Shown one piece after another: positions 8,212 to 17,529 of a DNA stretch of 64,000 nt (its first letter is position 1; every line of letters starts with the position of its first letter). The stretch is from NCBI RefSeq assembly GCF_030063145.1, contig NZ_JASISM010000003.1:310001-374000 (forward strand), written 5' to 3'. The stretch is from Cryobacterium sp. PH31-L1. GTDB lineage: Bacteria > Actinomycetota > Actinomycetes > Actinomycetales > Microbacteriaceae. Below the pieces are notes generated by a model. That model searched no databases. It was not told the origin of the DNA and worked only from the letters and a program-made list of their open reading frames with translations. A program made the position numbers and the translations under genes.

Positions 8212-9098
8212 CCACCGCAGCCCCAGCCAGCACCGCACCCCGCACGAGTACCCCGGCACCCCCACGCCGTCGTGCCAAGCGGATGCGCCACCACGTCACC
8301 AGCACGGCCCTCACCATTTTCACGTGGATCGTCACGCTCGGATTCTTCTTTCCGGTGGCCTGGATGGTCTTCACGGCTTTCAAGACCGAGGCCGCAGCGG
8401 CGACGCGAACCCCGACCATCTTCACGGCGCTCTCCCTTGACCGATTCACCGAAGTGCTCGACCGCGGGTTCGGCGTCTACCTGCTCAACTCGCTCACCGC
8501 GAGCGTGATGAGCACCGTCATCGTGCTGCTGCTGGCTATTCCGGCGGCGTACGGCCTCTCCATTCGCCCGATCATCAAGTCGACCGACGCCCTGTTCTTC
8601 TTCATCTCCACCCGGTTCATGCCGATCGCGGCCGCGATCATTCCGATCTACCTGCTGCTGCAGGGCCTCGGAATGCTCGACAACATCACGGCCCTGAGCG
8701 TGCTCTACGTGGGCATGAACCTGCCGCTCGCGGTTTGGATGATGCGCTCGTTCTTCAGCGAGGTGCCACTCGAGATCGTCGAGGCGGCGCAGATCGACGG
8801 TGCGAACTTCTTTACCGAGCTCGTACGGGTGGTCATGCCCATCGTCGCCCCCGGCATCGCCGCGGCCGCGCTGATCTGCTTCATCTTCGCCTGGAACGAG
8901 TACTTCCTGGCCAGCCTGCTCACCTCCACCATGGCCCGCACCACTCCGCCGTTCCTCGGCAGCTTCGTCGACGGCCGCGGGCAGTTTCTCGCGGTACTCT
9001 CGGCAGCATCGACTCTCGCGGTTCTTCCCGTGGTCCTGGCCGGCTGGCTGGCGCAGAAGCGCCTCGTCACGGGCCTCGCCATGGGCGCCATCAAGTAG
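8208..9098 (+). CDS. Polyol ABC transporter permease (MalG-like)
   Basis: The 296-residue protein is the second channel subunit, with about six hydrophobic segments and an EAA loop EAAQIDGANFFTELVRVVMP. The start ATG overlaps the previous stop and is preceded by GAAGGA. The C-terminus (VLAGWLAQKRLVTGLAMGAIK) is the usual end of MalG/SmoG-type permeases. No ATPase gene follows; the next gene is a second DeoR regulator. Confidence 0.94.
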   Translation: MTTAAPASTAPRTSTPAPPRRRAKRMRHHVTSTALTIFTWIVTLGFFFPVAWMVFTAFKTEAAAATRTPTIFTALSLDRFTEVLDRGFGVYLLNSLTASVMSTVIVLLLAIPAAYGLSIRPIIKSTDALFFFISTRFMPIAAAIIPIYLLLQGLGMLDNITALSVLYVGMNLPLAVWMMRSFFSEVPLEIVEAAQIDGANFFTELVRVVMPIVAPGIAAAALICFIFAWNEYFLASLLTSTMARTTPPFLGSFVDGRGQFLAVLSAASTLAVLPVVLAGWLAQKRLVTGLAMGAIK

Positions 9099-9139
9099 TT
9101 GTAAGAACACCTGTCGTCGAGAACACCAGGGGAACCCAA

Positions 9140-9955
9140 TTGAAACCGGATCCAACGAGTCGCAGCGCCGACGACCGTCGCGCCAGCATTCTGGCCGCGC
9201 TGGCCGGCGCCGGCCGGGTCGAAGTGAACGAGCTCGCCGAGTCGCTCGCTGTCGCCGAAGAGACCATCCGCCGCGACCTGCGGGTGCTCGAAGATGACGG
9301 CCTGCTGCGTCGGGCGCACGGCGGGGCCATCAGCGTCGCCGACCCGGTCAATGACCTCGACCGGGTGACCGTGCCCGAACCTGTGGCCCACCCGGTCGCC
9401 AGCCTGGCGGCGACCCTACTGCCGGAGCACGGCATCCTCTTTCTCGATGCCGGGCCGATTGCCGAGGCGCTGTCGGTGTGCCTGCCGAACTCGGCCGCCT
9501 TGCAGGTGGTGACGACGTCCATTCCGGTGGCCCTCGTGGCAAGCCGCAACGCCGAACTCTTGGTCTACAACCTCGGCGGTACGGTCGACCCGATCGACGA
9601 CTCGCAATCCGGGCAATGGACCCGCGAATCGCTCGAACACATTCGCATCGACGTCGCGTTCATCAGCGTCAGCGGGCTCACCCAGGACGGCCAGCTGCTG
9701 GCCGCGAGCCCGAAAGCCGCACGCATCAAGCGCGCCGCCATGGATGCCGCCACCACCGTCGTTCTCATCGCCGACCACGACCAGCTGGAGACCCACGGAC
9801 TGGTGAAATTCGCCCAGCTCGACGAGGTCGACCACCTCGTGGTCGACGCCGGGGTGGGCGACGCTGTGCTCGCCCTGGCCGCCGAAGCCGGAGTGCCCGT
9901 GCTGCGCGCGGAGCCCCTCGACGCCGGTAGTCTCGAAACGGAGATCACACTGTGA
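9140..9955 (+). CDS. Second DeoR/GlpR family regulator, inside the polyol operon
   Basis: The 271-residue product has the DeoR helix-turn-helix with VAEETIRRDLRVLEDDGLLRRAHGG near residues 35-60 and a sensor domain with ILFLDAGPIAEAL and IDVAFISVSGL. I chose a TTG start because AGGGGA lies 6 bases upstream and no ATG or GTG with a site exists before the helix-turn-helix. The stop overlaps the GTG of the HAD phosphatase gene (GTGA). Being encoded within the operon, it probably provides feedback control. Two DeoR proteins bracketing one transporter suggests response to two metabolites or antagonistic control. Confidence 0.9.
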   Translation: MKPDPTSRSADDRRASILAALAGAGRVEVNELAESLAVAEETIRRDLRVLEDDGLLRRAHGGAISVADPVNDLDRVTVPEPVAHPVASLAATLLPEHGILFLDAGPIAEALSVCLPNSAALQVVTTSIPVALVASRNAELLVYNLGGTVDPIDDSQSGQWTRESLEHIRIDVAFISVSGLTQDGQLLAASPKAARIKRAAMDAATTVVLIADHDQLETHGLVKFAQLDEVDHLVVDAGVGDAVLALAAEAGVPVLRAEPLDAGSLETEITL

Positions 9956-10683
9956 GCATCGCCGGCCTGGCATCGGAGATCGGCAGCTACCCGATCGACG
10001 GTCTGCTGTTCGACTGCGACGGCGTGCTCGTCAACTCCGACGAAGCCGCTGCCGCGGCCTGGAACGAGTGGGCCGTGGAGTACGCGCCCGGCTTCGACTT
10101 CGATCGCGACATCATTCACGGCCGCCCGGCCAGGGAGACGATCGCCGAACTCGTTCCGGCCGCAGACGTGCACCGCGCTGACCACGCGCTCATGCTGAAA
10201 GAGGTCGAGACGGCCCCGCTCGTGCGCGCGCTGCCCGGTGCCCTCGACCTGCTGCTGGCCCTGCCGACCGGTCGCTTCACCATCGTCACGAGCGCCGTGG
10301 CCGTCGTGGCCCGCGCAAGGCTGCAGGCCGCCGGGCTGCCATGCCCGGTGGGCCTCGTCACGTTTGACGACGTGGCGCGCGGCAAACCCGCCGCCGACCC
10401 GTACCGGCTGGGAGTCGAACGCCTGGGCATCGACCCGCGCCGCGCCGTCGTGTTCGAAGACGCCGACGCCGGCGTGGAGTCGGCGCAGGCCGCTCAGATC
10501 GGGCTCACTGTCGGCATCGGCGTGCGCGGACTCGACACCGGGGCGACCCTCGTTCTGGCCGACCTCGCCGGCATCCGCTTTGACGGCACCCTGCTGTATC
10601 TGGGAGGTGCGGTGCAGTTGCGCGCCGACCCCGCCCGCGCTGCACCGATTGAATCGCACACCGAACGAATGAGGAACCCATGA
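9952..10683 (+). CDS. HAD superfamily phosphatase (sugar/polyol phosphatase-like)
   Basis: The 243-residue protein contains the HAD motifs in order: motif I DCDGVLVNSD (nucleophile Asp near residue 22), motif II TSA in FTIVTSAVAV, motif III Lys in RGKPAADPYRLG, and motif IV FEDADAG. A helical cap lies between motifs I and II, as in beta-phosphoglucomutase and 2-deoxyglucose-6-phosphatase-like enzymes. It probably removes phosphate from sugar or polyol phosphates that accumulate during catabolism. It overlaps genes on both sides (GTGA and ATGA), so it is translationally coupled in the operon. Confidence 0.88.
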   Translation: MSIAGLASEIGSYPIDGLLFDCDGVLVNSDEAAAAAWNEWAVEYAPGFDFDRDIIHGRPARETIAELVPAADVHRADHALMLKEVETAPLVRALPGALDLLLALPTGRFTIVTSAVAVVARARLQAAGLPCPVGLVTFDDVARGKPAADPYRLGVERLGIDPRRAVVFEDADAGVESAQAAQIGLTVGIGVRGLDTGATLVLADLAGIRFDGTLLYLGGAVQLRADPARAAPIESHTERMRNP

Positions 10684-12185
10684 CCGACACCACGACTCCC
10701 GACATGGCCCCGCTCAGCAACGCGACGCTGTCGTCGCTGCCCGCGACCGTGCAGGTGCCCAGCTACGACCGCGCCGGTCTCACGGCCGGCATCGTGCACT
10801 TCGGCGTTGGCGGTTTTCACCGCGCGCACCAGGCCCTCATGATTGACGACCTGCTCGAGCAGGGCCTCGCCCGCGACTACGCCATCTGCGGAGTCGGCGT
10901 CATGCCCTCCGACGCCCGCATGCGCGACGCCCTGCTCGAGCAGGACGGCCTGTACACGCTCGTCGTGAAATACCCGGACGGCACTCTCGACGCCCGCGTG
11001 ATCGGGTCGATCATCGACTACCTGTTCGCTCCCGACGACGTGGAGGCCGTGATCGAACGCCTCGCGAGCCCCGAAGTGAAGATCGTCTCCCTCACCGTCA
11101 CCGAGGGTGGCTACAACATCCACCCGGTCACCGGCCGGTTCGACCTCAGCAACCCGCAGGTCACCGCTGACCTGCAAGCGGATGCCGCCCCCGCGACGGT
11201 CTTCGGCCTCGTCGTCGAAGCCCTGCGTCGCCGACGCGAGCGCTCGACCCCGCCGTTCACCGTCATGTCCTGCGACAACCTGCAGGACAACGGTCGCGTT
11301 GCCCGCCGGTCTTTCGTGGCCTTCGCCACCGCCAAGGACGCAGATCTCGGCGCCTGGATCGACGCCGAGGTGAGTTTTCCGAACTCCATGGTCGACCGCA
11401 TCACCCCGGTAACGACCGACGACGACCGCGCCCAGATCGCGAAGGCCTTCGGTCTCGCCGACCGCTGGCCGGTCGTCTGCGAGCCGTTCCTGCAGTGGGT
11501 TCTCGAAGACGCCTTCACCGACGGCCGCCCGCCGTATGAGAAGTCGGCCGCCCAGCTCGTGAGCGACGTCGAACCCTACGAGCTCATGAAACTGCGCCTG
11601 CTCAACGCGAGCCACCAGGGACTCGCCTACTTCGCGCATCTCATGGGTTACCGCCTCGTACACGATGCCGCGGCCGACCCGCTTATCGCCCAATTTTTGC
11701 GCGCTTACATGGACCGCGAAGGATCACCGACGCTCAAGCCGGTACCCGGAATCGACCTCGAGGACTACAAGACGCAGCTCATCGAACGGTTCAGCAACCC
11801 TGGCGTGCGCGACACCGTGGCCCGTCTGGCCGCCGAATCGAGCGACCGCATTCCCAAGTGGCTGCTGCCGGTCATTCGCGAGCAGTCGGCCCAAGGCGGC
11901 GAGCTCGCCCTCTCCGCCGCGATCGTGGCGAGCTGGGCCCGTTACGCCGAGGGCACCGATGAGCAGGGCGAACCGATCGACGTCGTCGACCGCGTCAAGA
12001 ACACCGTCATGCACAACGCCGCCGGCTACGCGAGCGACCCGCACTCGTTCCTGCGCGACCGCGACCTGTTCGGTGACCTGATCGACGACGCCGCCTTCGT
12101 GGCGGCCTACGACCATGCCCTCGTCCTGTTGCACACGGTCGGAGCCCGGAGCACCCTCGAACATCTCCTGAAGTCCCTCGATTAG
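10680..12185 (+). CDS. Mannitol/arabitol 2-dehydrogenase family protein
   Basis: The 501-residue enzyme belongs to the long-chain polyol dehydrogenases (mannitol dehydrogenase and fructuronate reductase family). The NAD-binding part begins with IVHFGVGGFHRAHQA, the family's GxGxFHRAH pattern; the catalytic region contains KLRLLNASHQGLAYFAHL, where the conserved Lys, Asn and His sit. It oxidises a polyol to a ketose: D-mannitol to D-fructose or D-arabitol to D-xylulose. The xylulokinase immediately downstream favours D-arabitol, but sequence alone does not settle the substrate. Confidence 0.9.
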   Translation: MTDTTTPDMAPLSNATLSSLPATVQVPSYDRAGLTAGIVHFGVGGFHRAHQALMIDDLLEQGLARDYAICGVGVMPSDARMRDALLEQDGLYTLVVKYPDGTLDARVIGSIIDYLFAPDDVEAVIERLASPEVKIVSLTVTEGGYNIHPVTGRFDLSNPQVTADLQADAAPATVFGLVVEALRRRRERSTPPFTVMSCDNLQDNGRVARRSFVAFATAKDADLGAWIDAEVSFPNSMVDRITPVTTDDDRAQIAKAFGLADRWPVVCEPFLQWVLEDAFTDGRPPYEKSAAQLVSDVEPYELMKLRLLNASHQGLAYFAHLMGYRLVHDAAADPLIAQFLRAYMDREGSPTLKPVPGIDLEDYKTQLIERFSNPGVRDTVARLAAESSDRIPKWLLPVIREQSAQGGELALSAAIVASWARYAEGTDEQGEPIDVVDRVKNTVMHNAAGYASDPHSFLRDRDLFGDLIDDAAFVAAYDHALVLLHTVGARSTLEHLLKSLD

Positions 12186-12217
12186 GCTGATCACAACTAG
12201 GTTTCAAAGGAGATGCG

Positions 12218-13627
12218 TTGGCACTGAAACGTCGCGTGGTGGTCGGAGTCGATTCCTCGACCCAGAGTTGCAAGGTCGTGAGTGTCAACGCCGACACCGG
12301 TGAGCTATTGCAGCTGAAGAGCGCACCCCACCCCGACGGCACGAGCATCAACCCCGAGCGTTGGTGGGAGGCATTCGAGCAAGCCGGAGGCACCGACGCC
12401 GCCTCGGGTGCCGGCAACGTGCTCGCTCTCGGTGTGAGCGCGCAGCAGCACGGCATGGTCGCCCTCGACGACACCGGCACGCCCGTGCACGACGCCCTGC
12501 TCTGGAACGATGTGCGCAGTGCCCCGCAGGCGAAAGCGCTCACCGAGCAGTACGGCGCCGCCATGTGGGCCGACGAGGTCGGCGTCGTGCCGGTCGCCTC
12601 GTTCACCATCACGAAACTGGCCTGGCTGCACGAGAACCGGCCCGAGCTCGCAGCTCGCGCCCGGCAGGTGCTGCTGCCGCACGACTGGCTCACCTGGAAC
12701 ATTCTCGGCCGGCCCGCCGAGGCCACGACCGACCGCAGCGACGCCTCCGGCACCGGATACTTCTCGGTGCACAGCAACGAATACCGCCTCGACCTGCTCG
12801 AATCCGCGCTCGGACGCGCCGCCCGGGTGCCGCGCGTGCTCGGCCCGTCGGAACGGGCCGGGGTCACCAGCGGCGGCGTCATCGTCTCGGCCGGCGCCGG
12901 CGACAATGCCTCGGCCGCGCTCGGCCTCGGGGCCGCAGACGGCGACGTGATCGTGTCTATCGGCACGAGCGGCACCGTGTTCGCCAGCACCGCTGCCCAC
13001 ATAGCGGATGCCTCCGGCTCGGTCGCCGGGTTCGCCGACGCCGCCGGCGGCCAGCTTCCCCTGCTCGCCACCATCAATGGTGCCCGCACGCTCGTGGCCA
13101 CGGCCACCATGCTCGACGTGGACATCGAACGCTTCGGTGCGCTCGCTCTGAGCGCCCCGATCGACGCCGACGGTCTGCTCATGCTGCCCTACCTCGACGG
13201 CGAACGCACCCCGAACCTGCCGGATGCCACCGGCTCGCTGACCGGGATGCGTCGAGGCAATATGCGCCCCGAAAACCTGGCCCAGGCATCCGTTTTGGGA
13301 CTGGTCTGCAGCCTCGCCGACGCACTCGACTCGCTGCGCAGCCAGGGCGTGCCGGTGCGCCAGGTCATTCTGATCGGCGGCGGCTCGCAGTCGCCCGCCG
13401 TGCAGAAGATCGCAGCGGATGTCTTCGGTGTGCCGGTTCTGCTGCCCAAACCCGGCGAATACGTGGCTCTCGGTGCCGCCCGGCAGGCAGCCTGGGCCCT
13501 TGACGGCGAGTTTCCCGAGTGGAAGCGCGAAATCGCGACCGAACTCACGCCCTCAGCCACCCGGGACTGGGCCGTCGACGTGCGCGCTCGCTACGCCGAG
13601 CAGCGCAGCCTGATCTACGGGGTCTGA
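12218..13627 (+). CDS. xylB: Xylulokinase (FGGY kinase)
   Basis: The 469-residue protein starts at a TTG preceded by AAAGGAG. Features of FGGY kinases are the N-terminal phosphate-binding VVVGVDSSTQSCK, the substrate segment SAQQHGMVALD, the catalytic Asp in SAGAGDNASAALG, and the adenosine loop VILIGGGSQSP. It phosphorylates D-xylulose to D-xylulose 5-phosphate, which enters the pentose phosphate pathway. As last gene of the operon it completes import, oxidation and phosphorylation of the polyol. Ribulokinase is less likely because the length and QQHG motif fit XylB. Confidence 0.9.
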   Translation: MALKRRVVVGVDSSTQSCKVVSVNADTGELLQLKSAPHPDGTSINPERWWEAFEQAGGTDAASGAGNVLALGVSAQQHGMVALDDTGTPVHDALLWNDVRSAPQAKALTEQYGAAMWADEVGVVPVASFTITKLAWLHENRPELAARARQVLLPHDWLTWNILGRPAEATTDRSDASGTGYFSVHSNEYRLDLLESALGRAARVPRVLGPSERAGVTSGGVIVSAGAGDNASAALGLGAADGDVIVSIGTSGTVFASTAAHIADASGSVAGFADAAGGQLPLLATINGARTLVATATMLDVDIERFGALALSAPIDADGLLMLPYLDGERTPNLPDATGSLTGMRRGNMRPENLAQASVLGLVCSLADALDSLRSQGVPVRQVILIGGGSQSPAVQKIAADVFGVPVLLPKPGEYVALGAARQAAWALDGEFPEWKREIATELTPSATRDWAVDVRARYAEQRSLIYGV

Positions 13628-13637
13628 GCCGGGGGAG

Positions 13638-14837
13638 TCAGGGATACCCGATGAACCAGAGTAGCCAGATCGCGACGGGCTGCAGGGCGATCGAGCCCAC
13701 GAGCAGGCCGCGACGCAGCGGCTTCGACCGGGCGATCATTGGACCGCCGAGCAGCGGTGCCAGCGGCAGCAGCAGGCGAAACAGGCTCTGCTGCGGCAGG
13801 AACACGGCCACCAGGTAGAGGCCGTAACTGGCCGAATACGCGATCACGTCCGGCCGAAGCGGATGCAGCGCCCGCCGCGACAACCACCACCCGAACCCGG
13901 CCACGAGCAGCAGAACCAGCACGATGCCGGCCACGCCGAGGTAACGGCCGGCCATCAGGAACCACGGCGTGAGCGGCACGAACGACGTCCGGCCCACAAA
14001 GCCGGTCCACCAGGACAACTCCGTGGCGAGATAGGCATCGTGCACGCCCGTGACGGCGTCGGCCACGAGCGGCCAGGCCAGCCCGGCCGCGGCAATGCTC
14101 AGCCCGGCGGCCACGATCGCCCAGCGTTCGCGCCAGGGGAAGAGCTCGCGTTCCCGCCAGCGCAGCAGCAGCAGGAGAGCGAGAGCCAGCGACAGCGCGA
14201 GTACGCCCGGCCGGGTGAACGCGGCTACCACGGCGAACGGAATCATCAGCAGATAGCGCCGCTCCATCATCGCCCAGAGGCTCGCGAACACCAGGAACAG
14301 AAACAGGCTCTCGGCGTAGGCCACCTGCAGAATGAACGACAGCGGCCCGAAACAGAACAGGACCACCGCCCACAGCGCCGAATGGCGCCCGACTCGCGGT
14401 TCCAGCAATCGATACAGCGCGAGCGCGGCCAGGGCGCCGAACAGGGTCGCCACGAGCACGCCGGCCACATAGAAGTCGAGGCCGGTCAGCTGCGCCAGAC
14501 CGCGAGACAGCCACGGAAACACCGGCAGAAACGCCCAGGCGTTCGGCTCGACGTTGCCGCTCGCATCCGTCGGTAGCTCGCTCGGATACCCGTGCAGCGC
14601 GATCTGTCGGTAGAACGAGCTGTCCCACGACCCCGAGAAGGTGAAGAAGGTCGGGTCGCGCCGGAAGCTCGCGAAGGTCCAGCCAGCCCGCGAGACGGCG
14701 GCAAAAACGGTACCGAGCAGTGCGGTCGTGAGGAGCCGCGAGAAGCCCCAAATCAGCAGCACGAGTCCCCACGGCGGCAGCTGACCGAGGCGGGTGTGGA
14801 GCGCGCGCAGCCGCTCTGCCCCACCCCCGATCGTCAT
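13638..14837 (-). CDS. PIG-V-like integral membrane mannosyltransferase
   Basis: The 399-residue protein has around ten hydrophobic helices. The first loop carries SWDSSFYRQIALHGYP, the acidic WD-x-FY motif of PIG-V/GPI mannosyltransferase 2-like enzymes, and AFLPVFPWLSR follows. Actinobacterial members use polyprenyl-phosphate mannose to decorate lipids or surface proteins at the outer face of the membrane. It is convergent with xylB, only about ten bases apart, and divergent genes do not suggest a pathway. The acceptor cannot be inferred. Confidence 0.8.
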   Translation of the reverse strand: MTIGGGAERLRALHTRLGQLPPWGLVLLIWGFSRLLTTALLGTVFAAVSRAGWTFASFRRDPTFFTFSGSWDSSFYRQIALHGYPSELPTDASGNVEPNAWAFLPVFPWLSRGLAQLTGLDFYVAGVLVATLFGALAALALYRLLEPRVGRHSALWAVVLFCFGPLSFILQVAYAESLFLFLVFASLWAMMERRYLLMIPFAVVAAFTRPGVLALSLALALLLLLRWRERELFPWRERWAIVAAGLSIAAAGLAWPLVADAVTGVHDAYLATELSWWTGFVGRTSFVPLTPWFLMAGRYLGVAGIVLVLLLVAGFGWWLSRRALHPLRPDVIAYSASYGLYLVAVFLPQQSLFRLLLPLAPLLGGPMIARSKPLRRGLLVGSIALQPVAIWLLWFIGYP

Positions 14838-14853
14838 CGGTCCAGACTAGCCG

Positions 14854-15081
14854 TCAGCAGCAGCGTCCCTGCGGGTTCGCATCCTGCCGGTCCGTCTGGT
14901 CGCGCCAGAATTCGCGCTCGGTCATGAGCGGATGCGGCGCGCGGCCCTCGGCCGCGGCTTCCGCCTCGCATTCACGCGCGTGGTGCGCCACATACTTCTC
15001 ATAGGCATCCTCACCGAGCAGGCCTTTGACATACCAGGCCACGCCGAGGGCGCCCTTGCGGACGCCCGCCAGAAGGGTCAT
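14854..15081 (-). CDS. YbdD/YjiX family small protein (CstA partner)
   Basis: The 75-residue protein matches the YbdD/YjiX family: VWYVKGLLGEDAYEKYVAHH-like core (here AWYVKGLLGEDAYEKYV), then HPLMTEREFWRDQTD, and a terminal CC. It follows cstA with a TGATG overlap, the standard arrangement for this pair. The family's function is not well defined; it accompanies the pyruvate or peptide importers CstA and BtsT and is thought to be needed for them. An upstream Met in frame exists but lies inside cstA and lacks family similarity. Confidence 0.85.
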   Translation of the reverse strand: MTLLAGVRKGALGVAWYVKGLLGEDAYEKYVAHHARECEAEAAAEGRAPHPLMTEREFWRDQTDRQDANPQGRCC

Positions 15082-17366
15082 CAGTGGCCCTTGACCTTGA
15101 TTTTCTTGTGCACGGGAAGGGCATCCCACTCGGCCTGCAGCACCTTTTCGGGCGGGGTCATTATGAACCCGGCCGGCGCGTAGATCTGCGACTGCACGGC
15201 ATCATCTTCACTCGTGGCACTGGAGTTCTTGCGGTAGGCGTTCCAGGTGGCCCGAATCGCCGTGAGGATCACGATGATCGCGAGCACGACGAAGACGATC
15301 GAGAGAACGCCCTGCACCATCGTGTTGCGCACGACAGCCTCCATGGCGAGAACGTTCGGGGCGGTGCCGAAGCTCGTCTCGCCAGCGGCGAGGGCATCGG
15401 AGAACGCGCGGTTCTGCGCGAAGTAGCCGATGGCCGGTGTGGTCGAGAAAATCTTCAGGAACGACGCCGAAATCGTGACGACGGCGGCGAATCCGAGCGG
15501 CAGCGCTACGACCCAGAGGTACTTGAACAGGCCGCGTTTGGCGACGATGGCCATGCATACGGCCAGGGCGATCGCCGCGAGCAGCTGGTTGGCGATGCCG
15601 AACAGCGGGAACAGGGTGTTGATGCCGCCGAGCGGATCCGTCACTCCCATGAGAAGCACGGCTCCCCAGGCGGCGACCATGATGGCCGTGGCGGCCCAGG
15701 CACCGGGGCGCCAGGACGTGTTCTTGAACTTCGGGAAGAAGTTACCGAGGCTGTCCTGCAGCATGAAACGGGCGACGCGGGTGCCGGCATCCACTGCGGT
15801 GAGAATGAACAGGGCTTCGAACATGATGGCGAAGTGGTACCAGAAGCTCATCATCGAGGTGCCGCCGACGAGCTGCTGCATGATCTGCGAGAGGCCGACG
15901 GAGAGGGTCGGGGCGCCACCGGTGCGGGAGACGATCGACTCCTCGCCGACGTTGGTCGCCAGGTCTGTCAGCAAGTCGGGCGTGAGGTTGACGCCGGTCA
16001 GGCCGAGGCCGTTCACGAAGGCGACCGCGCCCTGCACGGTACCACCGGTGAGGGCGGGAGAGGCGTTCATGGCGAAGTAGATGCCGCGATCGATCGACAG
16101 CGCGGCCACGAGGGCCATGATCGCCACCAGCGACTCCATGAGCATGCCGCCGTAGCCGATGAACCGGGTCTGACGTTCCTTTTCAATGAGCTTGGGGGTG
16201 GTGCCGGAGGCGATGAGGGCGTGGAATCCCGAGAGGGCACCGCAGGCGATCGTCACGAACAGGAACGGAAAGAGCGTTCCGGCAACGACGGGGCCGGTGC
16301 CGGTCGACGCGAATTCACTCACGGCGGGCACGTTGATTTCGGGACGGATGATGACGATCGCGACCGCAAGCATGCCGATCGTGCCGATCTTCATGAAGGT
16401 CGACAGGTAGTCGCGCGGGGCAAGCAGCAGCCAGACCGGCAAAATCGCGGCGATGAAGCCGTAGATGATGATGCCCCAGGCAATAGTGACCTTGTCGACC
16501 AGGAGGTAGGTCTGTCCGAAATCGGTGTCCGCGATCATGCCGCCGCCGATGATGGCGGCGATGAGCAGCACGAATCCGATGATGGAGATTTCGGTGATCT
16601 TGCCGGGGCGGAAGAAGCGCAGGTAGCAGCCCATGAACAGCGCGATCGGGATGGTCATGCCGACCGAGAAGACGCCCCACGGGCTTTCGGCGAGGGCGTT
16701 TGTCACCACGAGGGCGAGGATGGCCACGATGATGACCATGATCACGAGGGTCGCAATGAGGGCGGCGGTGCCGCCGATCACACCGAGTTCGTCGCGGGCC
16801 ATCTGGCCGAGCGAGCGGCCGCCGCGTCGCATTGAGAAGTGCAGAATCAGGTAGTCCTGCACCGCGCCGGCGAGCACGACGCCGACGATGATCCAGATCG
16901 TGCCGGGCAGATACCCCATCTGTGCGGCGAGAACCGGGCCGACGAGTGGGCCGGCGCCGGCGATGGCGGCGAAGTGGTGACCGAACAAAACGCGGCGGTC
17001 GGTGGCGGCGAAGTCCTTGCCATCGGCCAGGTACTCGGCCGGGGTGGCGCGACGGTCATCGGGGCGAATGATGTGCTTTTCGATGAACTTCGAGTAGAAG
17101 CGGTAGCCGATGAGATAGGTGCAGATCGCGGCGAACACGAACCAGATGGCGTTGACGGTTTCACCACGCACGACGGCGAGCATGACCCAGCTGAGGCCAC
17201 CGAGCAGTGAGATAGCGGACCAGATGATGATCTTGAGCGGCGTCCACTGACGATCGTGGGCGTCCAACTCCTCGGGATCCAGGGCGACCGCGAGGTCGTG
17301 CGGAATCCGTTTCAGAGCGGTTGCTTCTCGTGTCGTGCCTTCTGACGTGCTGGACGCAGCGCCCAT
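15081..17366 (-). CDS. cstA: Carbon starvation protein A, pyruvate/peptide transporter
   Basis: The 761-residue membrane protein has about sixteen hydrophobic helices after a 45-residue cytoplasmic tail. Family hallmarks are NAIWFVFAAICTYLIGYRFY, the DRR-ATPAEYLADGKDF loop, FGHHFAAIAGAGPLVGPVLA and GTSMMSFWYHFAIMFEALF. The ATG chosen has AAGGAGGAG just upstream; the ATG 18 bases earlier has none. CstA imports pyruvate and possibly small peptides during carbon limitation. It is divergent from glyS and coupled to the small YbdD protein. Confidence 0.95.
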   Translation of the reverse strand: MGAASSTSEGTTREATALKRIPHDLAVALDPEELDAHDRQWTPLKIIIWSAISLLGGLSWVMLAVVRGETVNAIWFVFAAICTYLIGYRFYSKFIEKHIIRPDDRRATPAEYLADGKDFAATDRRVLFGHHFAAIAGAGPLVGPVLAAQMGYLPGTIWIIVGVVLAGAVQDYLILHFSMRRGGRSLGQMARDELGVIGGTAALIATLVIMVIIVAILALVVTNALAESPWGVFSVGMTIPIALFMGCYLRFFRPGKITEISIIGFVLLIAAIIGGGMIADTDFGQTYLLVDKVTIAWGIIIYGFIAAILPVWLLLAPRDYLSTFMKIGTIGMLAVAIVIIRPEINVPAVSEFASTGTGPVVAGTLFPFLFVTIACGALSGFHALIASGTTPKLIEKERQTRFIGYGGMLMESLVAIMALVAALSIDRGIYFAMNASPALTGGTVQGAVAFVNGLGLTGVNLTPDLLTDLATNVGEESIVSRTGGAPTLSVGLSQIMQQLVGGTSMMSFWYHFAIMFEALFILTAVDAGTRVARFMLQDSLGNFFPKFKNTSWRPGAWAATAIMVAAWGAVLLMGVTDPLGGINTLFPLFGIANQLLAAIALAVCMAIVAKRGLFKYLWVVALPLGFAAVVTISASFLKIFSTTPAIGYFAQNRAFSDALAAGETSFGTAPNVLAMEAVVRNTMVQGVLSIVFVVLAIIVILTAIRATWNAYRKNSSATSEDDAVQSQIYAPAGFIMTPPEKVLQAEWDALPVHKKIKVKGH

Positions 17367-17529
17367 TTCTCCTCCTTGAGCCAAGGCAAATCCTGTGAAT
17401 CTGCCTGTCTACGTTACCTCGACGCGAGAATGGCTAAGAACGGTGGCGGGAACTGGAGGTAAATCGAGCGCGTAAAATGGGTAACCGGGCACTCGCCCGC
17501 ATTCTGCGCCTTCGACCATTGGAGCCACC

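Noticed and set aside
15084-16835. A 583-residue open frame antisense to cstA, and similar long antisense frames over the polyol, putA, trhO and oxidoreductase genes
   Set aside because: They mirror real genes in high-GC DNA, have low-complexity Arg/Gly/Asp-rich or His-rich composition, no family motifs and no ribosome-binding sites.
17410-17529. T-box or other riboswitch leader before glyS
   Set aside because: The likely leader is only about 45-50 bases and lacks a specifier loop or the conserved T-box sequence.
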